Of a DNA stretch of 21,742 nt, positions 20,792 through 21,742 are shown in pieces; positions within the stretch are counted from its first letter, which is position 1; the number at the start of each line of letters is the position of its first letter. The DNA comes from a virus. Made by a program: the position numbers and the translations under genes. The notes under the pieces are model-generated. The model saw nothing but the letters and a program-made list of their open reading frames with translations. It was not told where the DNA came from and did not search any database. The DNA is taken from IMG/VR virus record IMGVR_UViG_3300035698_001633, positions 1 to 21,742 of that record; one strand, 5' to 3'.

Positions 20792-21034
20792 ATGACAAAT
20801 CAAAAACACCCTACTAGACCTACAATGAAAACTAAGATACTTAAACTCCTGCAAGATGGTGAATGGCACGGCTGTTCTGAACTTGTACAGTTTGGGTTGT
20901 CGTATAGGAATCGTTGTGCAGAACTTAAAGAGGAAGGTTACAGTATAGAATCTGCTAAGGACGGTAAACGTCCAACTTACAAATATAAATTAAACCAAAC
21001 AGTATGCGATACTTTAGCACCTTCTCAAAAATAG
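20792..21034 (+). CDS. Winged-helix-like small protein (80 aa)
   Basis: Start at 20792 behind aaccaataaac. The core TKILKLLQDGEWHGCSELVQ, then FGLSYRNRCAELKEEGYSIE, is a typical winged-helix layout: helix, helix with C-S-E-L, recognition helix with RNRCAELKEEGY, and a wing with KRPTYKYKL. It likely binds DNA. Its last 31 bases overlap the start of the methyltransferase relic. Confidence 0.65.
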   Translation: MTNQKHPTRPTMKTKILKLLQDGEWHGCSELVQFGLSYRNRCAELKEEGYSIESAKDGKRPTYKYKLNQTVCDTLAPSQK

Positions 21035-21256
21035 AAAAATTTGAATTAAAAATAACCCAAACTTATAAAACTGGTCACAAAAATTCCAAAATACGAACAA
21101 TTACAAGGATTCCATGACAAATAAACTGAAAAGGGTATCGATATAAACAATAATGAAATATATATTTCAGATACACAGCGTTACAAAGTTTTAGGCAACG
21201 CTGTCACGGTAAATGTAATTGAGGATATAATTAAAAACTTAATCAAATCAGTATGA
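21004..21256 (+). pseudogene. C5 cytosine methyltransferase relic (N- and C-terminal ends only)
   Basis: Frame one starts at ATG 21004 and reads MRYFSTFSKIEKFELKI, aligning with the Dcm N-terminus MKYLSTFSGIGGFELGI, but the SAM-binding glycines are Lys or Glu. It ends at TGA 21115-21117. Frame two (21056-21256) has YEQLQGFHDK, then an in-frame TAA (21122-21124), then TEKGIDINNNEIYISDTQRY and KVLGNAVTVNVIEDIIKNLI, matching motif IX/X of the family (ERLQGFPD, SDTQRYKxLGNAVTVxVI). The catalytic Pro-Cys, ENV and target-recognition parts are absent; the frames join around 21055-21085. So the gene has lost some 250 codons and is inactive. The C-terminal match is strong, the N-terminal match moderate. 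Confidence 0.75.
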
Positions 21257-21537
21257 AAATGAACTCAGTCAAAGGTGCTCGTGGATCACATAACGCATTA
21301 GCTGCGTTTCTACCGTTTATTATATGGTACGAGCAAGAGAACGGGAAAGTTCCCACTATTAAAGTACTAAAGGATAAAGAGAACCATATCGGGGAGGGGT
21401 ATACCTCGGACGCTGCTATAATTCATCACCTTTCTATACTAAAGGATCTAGGTTACATTATCAGGAACGGGCCTCCAAACCCATACACGCTAACAGCTCT
21501 TGCCAAAAGTTATAAAGGTACTTGTGATTCTCGTTAA
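21253..21537 (+). CDS. Winged-helix-like regulator (94 aa)
   Basis: ATG at 21253 overlaps the relic's TGA by ATGA. The protein starts MKMNSVKGARGSHNALAAFL, with a helix, and continues to ENHIGEGYTSDAAIIHHLSI, then LKDLGYIIRNGPPNPYTLTA, the recognition-helix plus wing pattern of winged-helix regulators (LKDLGYI..N). Likely a DNA-binding regulator. A second 34-bp promoter block starts inside its 3' end (21522), so it is not in the same unit as the next gene. Confidence 0.6.
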   Translation: MKMNSVKGARGSHNALAAFLPFIIWYEQENGKVPTIKVLKDKENHIGEGYTSDAAIIHHLSILKDLGYIIRNGPPNPYTLTALAKSYKGTCDSR

Positions 21538-21565
21538 AACGTGATATACTTAATTCGTGTTTATA
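21522..21565 (+). promoter_or_regulatory. Rightward promoter, second copy of the 34-bp block
   Basis: -35 TTGTGA (21522-21527), 17-bp spacer, -10 TATACT (21545-21550) after TGA, an extended -10. The -35 lies in the 3' end of the preceding gene. The block 21532-21565 repeats that at 18576-18609. The leader of the next gene begins about 21557. Confidence 0.8.
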
Positions 21566-21581
21566 ATTTAATCCTATACAA

Positions 21582-21742
21582 ATGGATAAGAAGACAATAG
21601 CGGTAGTAGTAGTTTCAGTTTTATTAGTAGCGTTTGCGGCCAACGGTTTGGCGTCAGCAGATTCCACTAAGGTAGACAGGCAAGTACAAATGTCAAAGGA
21701 AGCAGCAACTAATCATATATTAGAGTTGTGCAACTGGAAGAA
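21582..21742 (+). CDS. Secreted protein, N-terminal part (runs off the window)
   Basis: ATG at 21582, 32 bases after the -10 box. It begins MDKKTIAVVVVSVLLVAFAA with a Sec-type signal peptide: two lysines, a hydrophobic core, and an AxA-like site LASA/DS around residue 26. The mature part seen reads DSTKVDRQVQMSKEAATNHI, followed by a Cys. The mature function is unknown. There is no lipobox. An early gene for an exported protein, with its own promoter, suggests surface modification, superinfection exclusion or lysis control. Confidence 0.75.
   Translation, partial: MDKKTIAVVVVSVLLVAFAANGLASADSTKVDRQVQMSKEAATNHILELCNWK

Noticed and set aside
1-21742. Alternative genetic code with TGA as Gly
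   Set aside because: TerL and other genes end cleanly at TGA and no in-frame TGA is needed in known domains.
1-21742. CRISPR arrays, tRNA genes, integrase, IS elements, diversity-generating retroelement
   Set aside because: No regular spacer-repeat arrays, no cloverleaf tRNA sequence, no transposase, integrase or reverse transcriptase frames were seen.

Overview
The window is roughly half of a tailed, podovirus-like phage genome. It could also be a prophage segment, but no integrase, att site or bacterial gene is visible. Two divergent gene blocks meet at a control region around 18376-18625. The block running leftward fills 18375 to 1. It contains, in transcription order, small early genes, a replication initiator with iterons inside its own gene, a ribbon-helix-helix regulator, several small hypothetical genes, small and large terminase, portal, scaffold-like protein, major capsid protein, decoration-type virion proteins, tail fibres, tail adaptor, a beta-propeller-like nozzle, a second fibre, and a virion gene cut by the window edge. 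The block running rightward (18626 to the end) contains acidic early proteins, a Rad52/Erf-like annealing protein with a YqaJ-type exonuclease, a ribbon-helix-helix protein, winged-helix-like proteins, the relic of a C5 cytosine methyltransferase, and the start of a secreted protein.

Host: not determined. Almost every gene start lacks a Shine-Dalgarno sequence and has an A/T-rich leader instead. Promoters, however, look like ordinary sigma-70 sites (TTGACA, 17 bp, TATAAT, often with an extended -10 TGn). Poor Shine-Dalgarno use fits Bacteroidota, Patescibacteria and some others. Ordinary -35/-10 boxes fit Bacteroidota less well. The standard code is used, because TerL ends at TGA.

Layout. 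1-4583: fibre and tail-tube genes. 4627-5753: small genes, including a basic tandem-repeat peptide and two small membrane proteins. 5758-8847: fibre and decoration proteins. 8898-14832: capsid and packaging module (capsid, scaffold, portal, TerL, TerS) with several internal promoters and a UUCG-loop terminator after the capsid gene. 14888-17429: small genes of unknown function plus a palindrome-bearing promoter. 17432-18375: replication initiator with two arrays of 11-bp iterons and an A/T-rich repeat tract, plus a small early gene. 18376-18625: divergent promoters. 18626-21742: early/recombination block driven by a 34-bp promoter block that recurs at 21532.

The observations most worth following are the iteron origin inside the initiator gene, the methyltransferase relic that keeps only the first and last conserved motifs, the duplicated promoter/initial-transcribed block, the palindromic operator with a 5'-terminal hairpin beside a ribbon-helix-helix gene, and a set of unannotated genes under 60 codons (basic-repeat, cysteine-rich and membrane proteins). 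No clearly new multi-gene defence or counter-defence system could be demonstrated.
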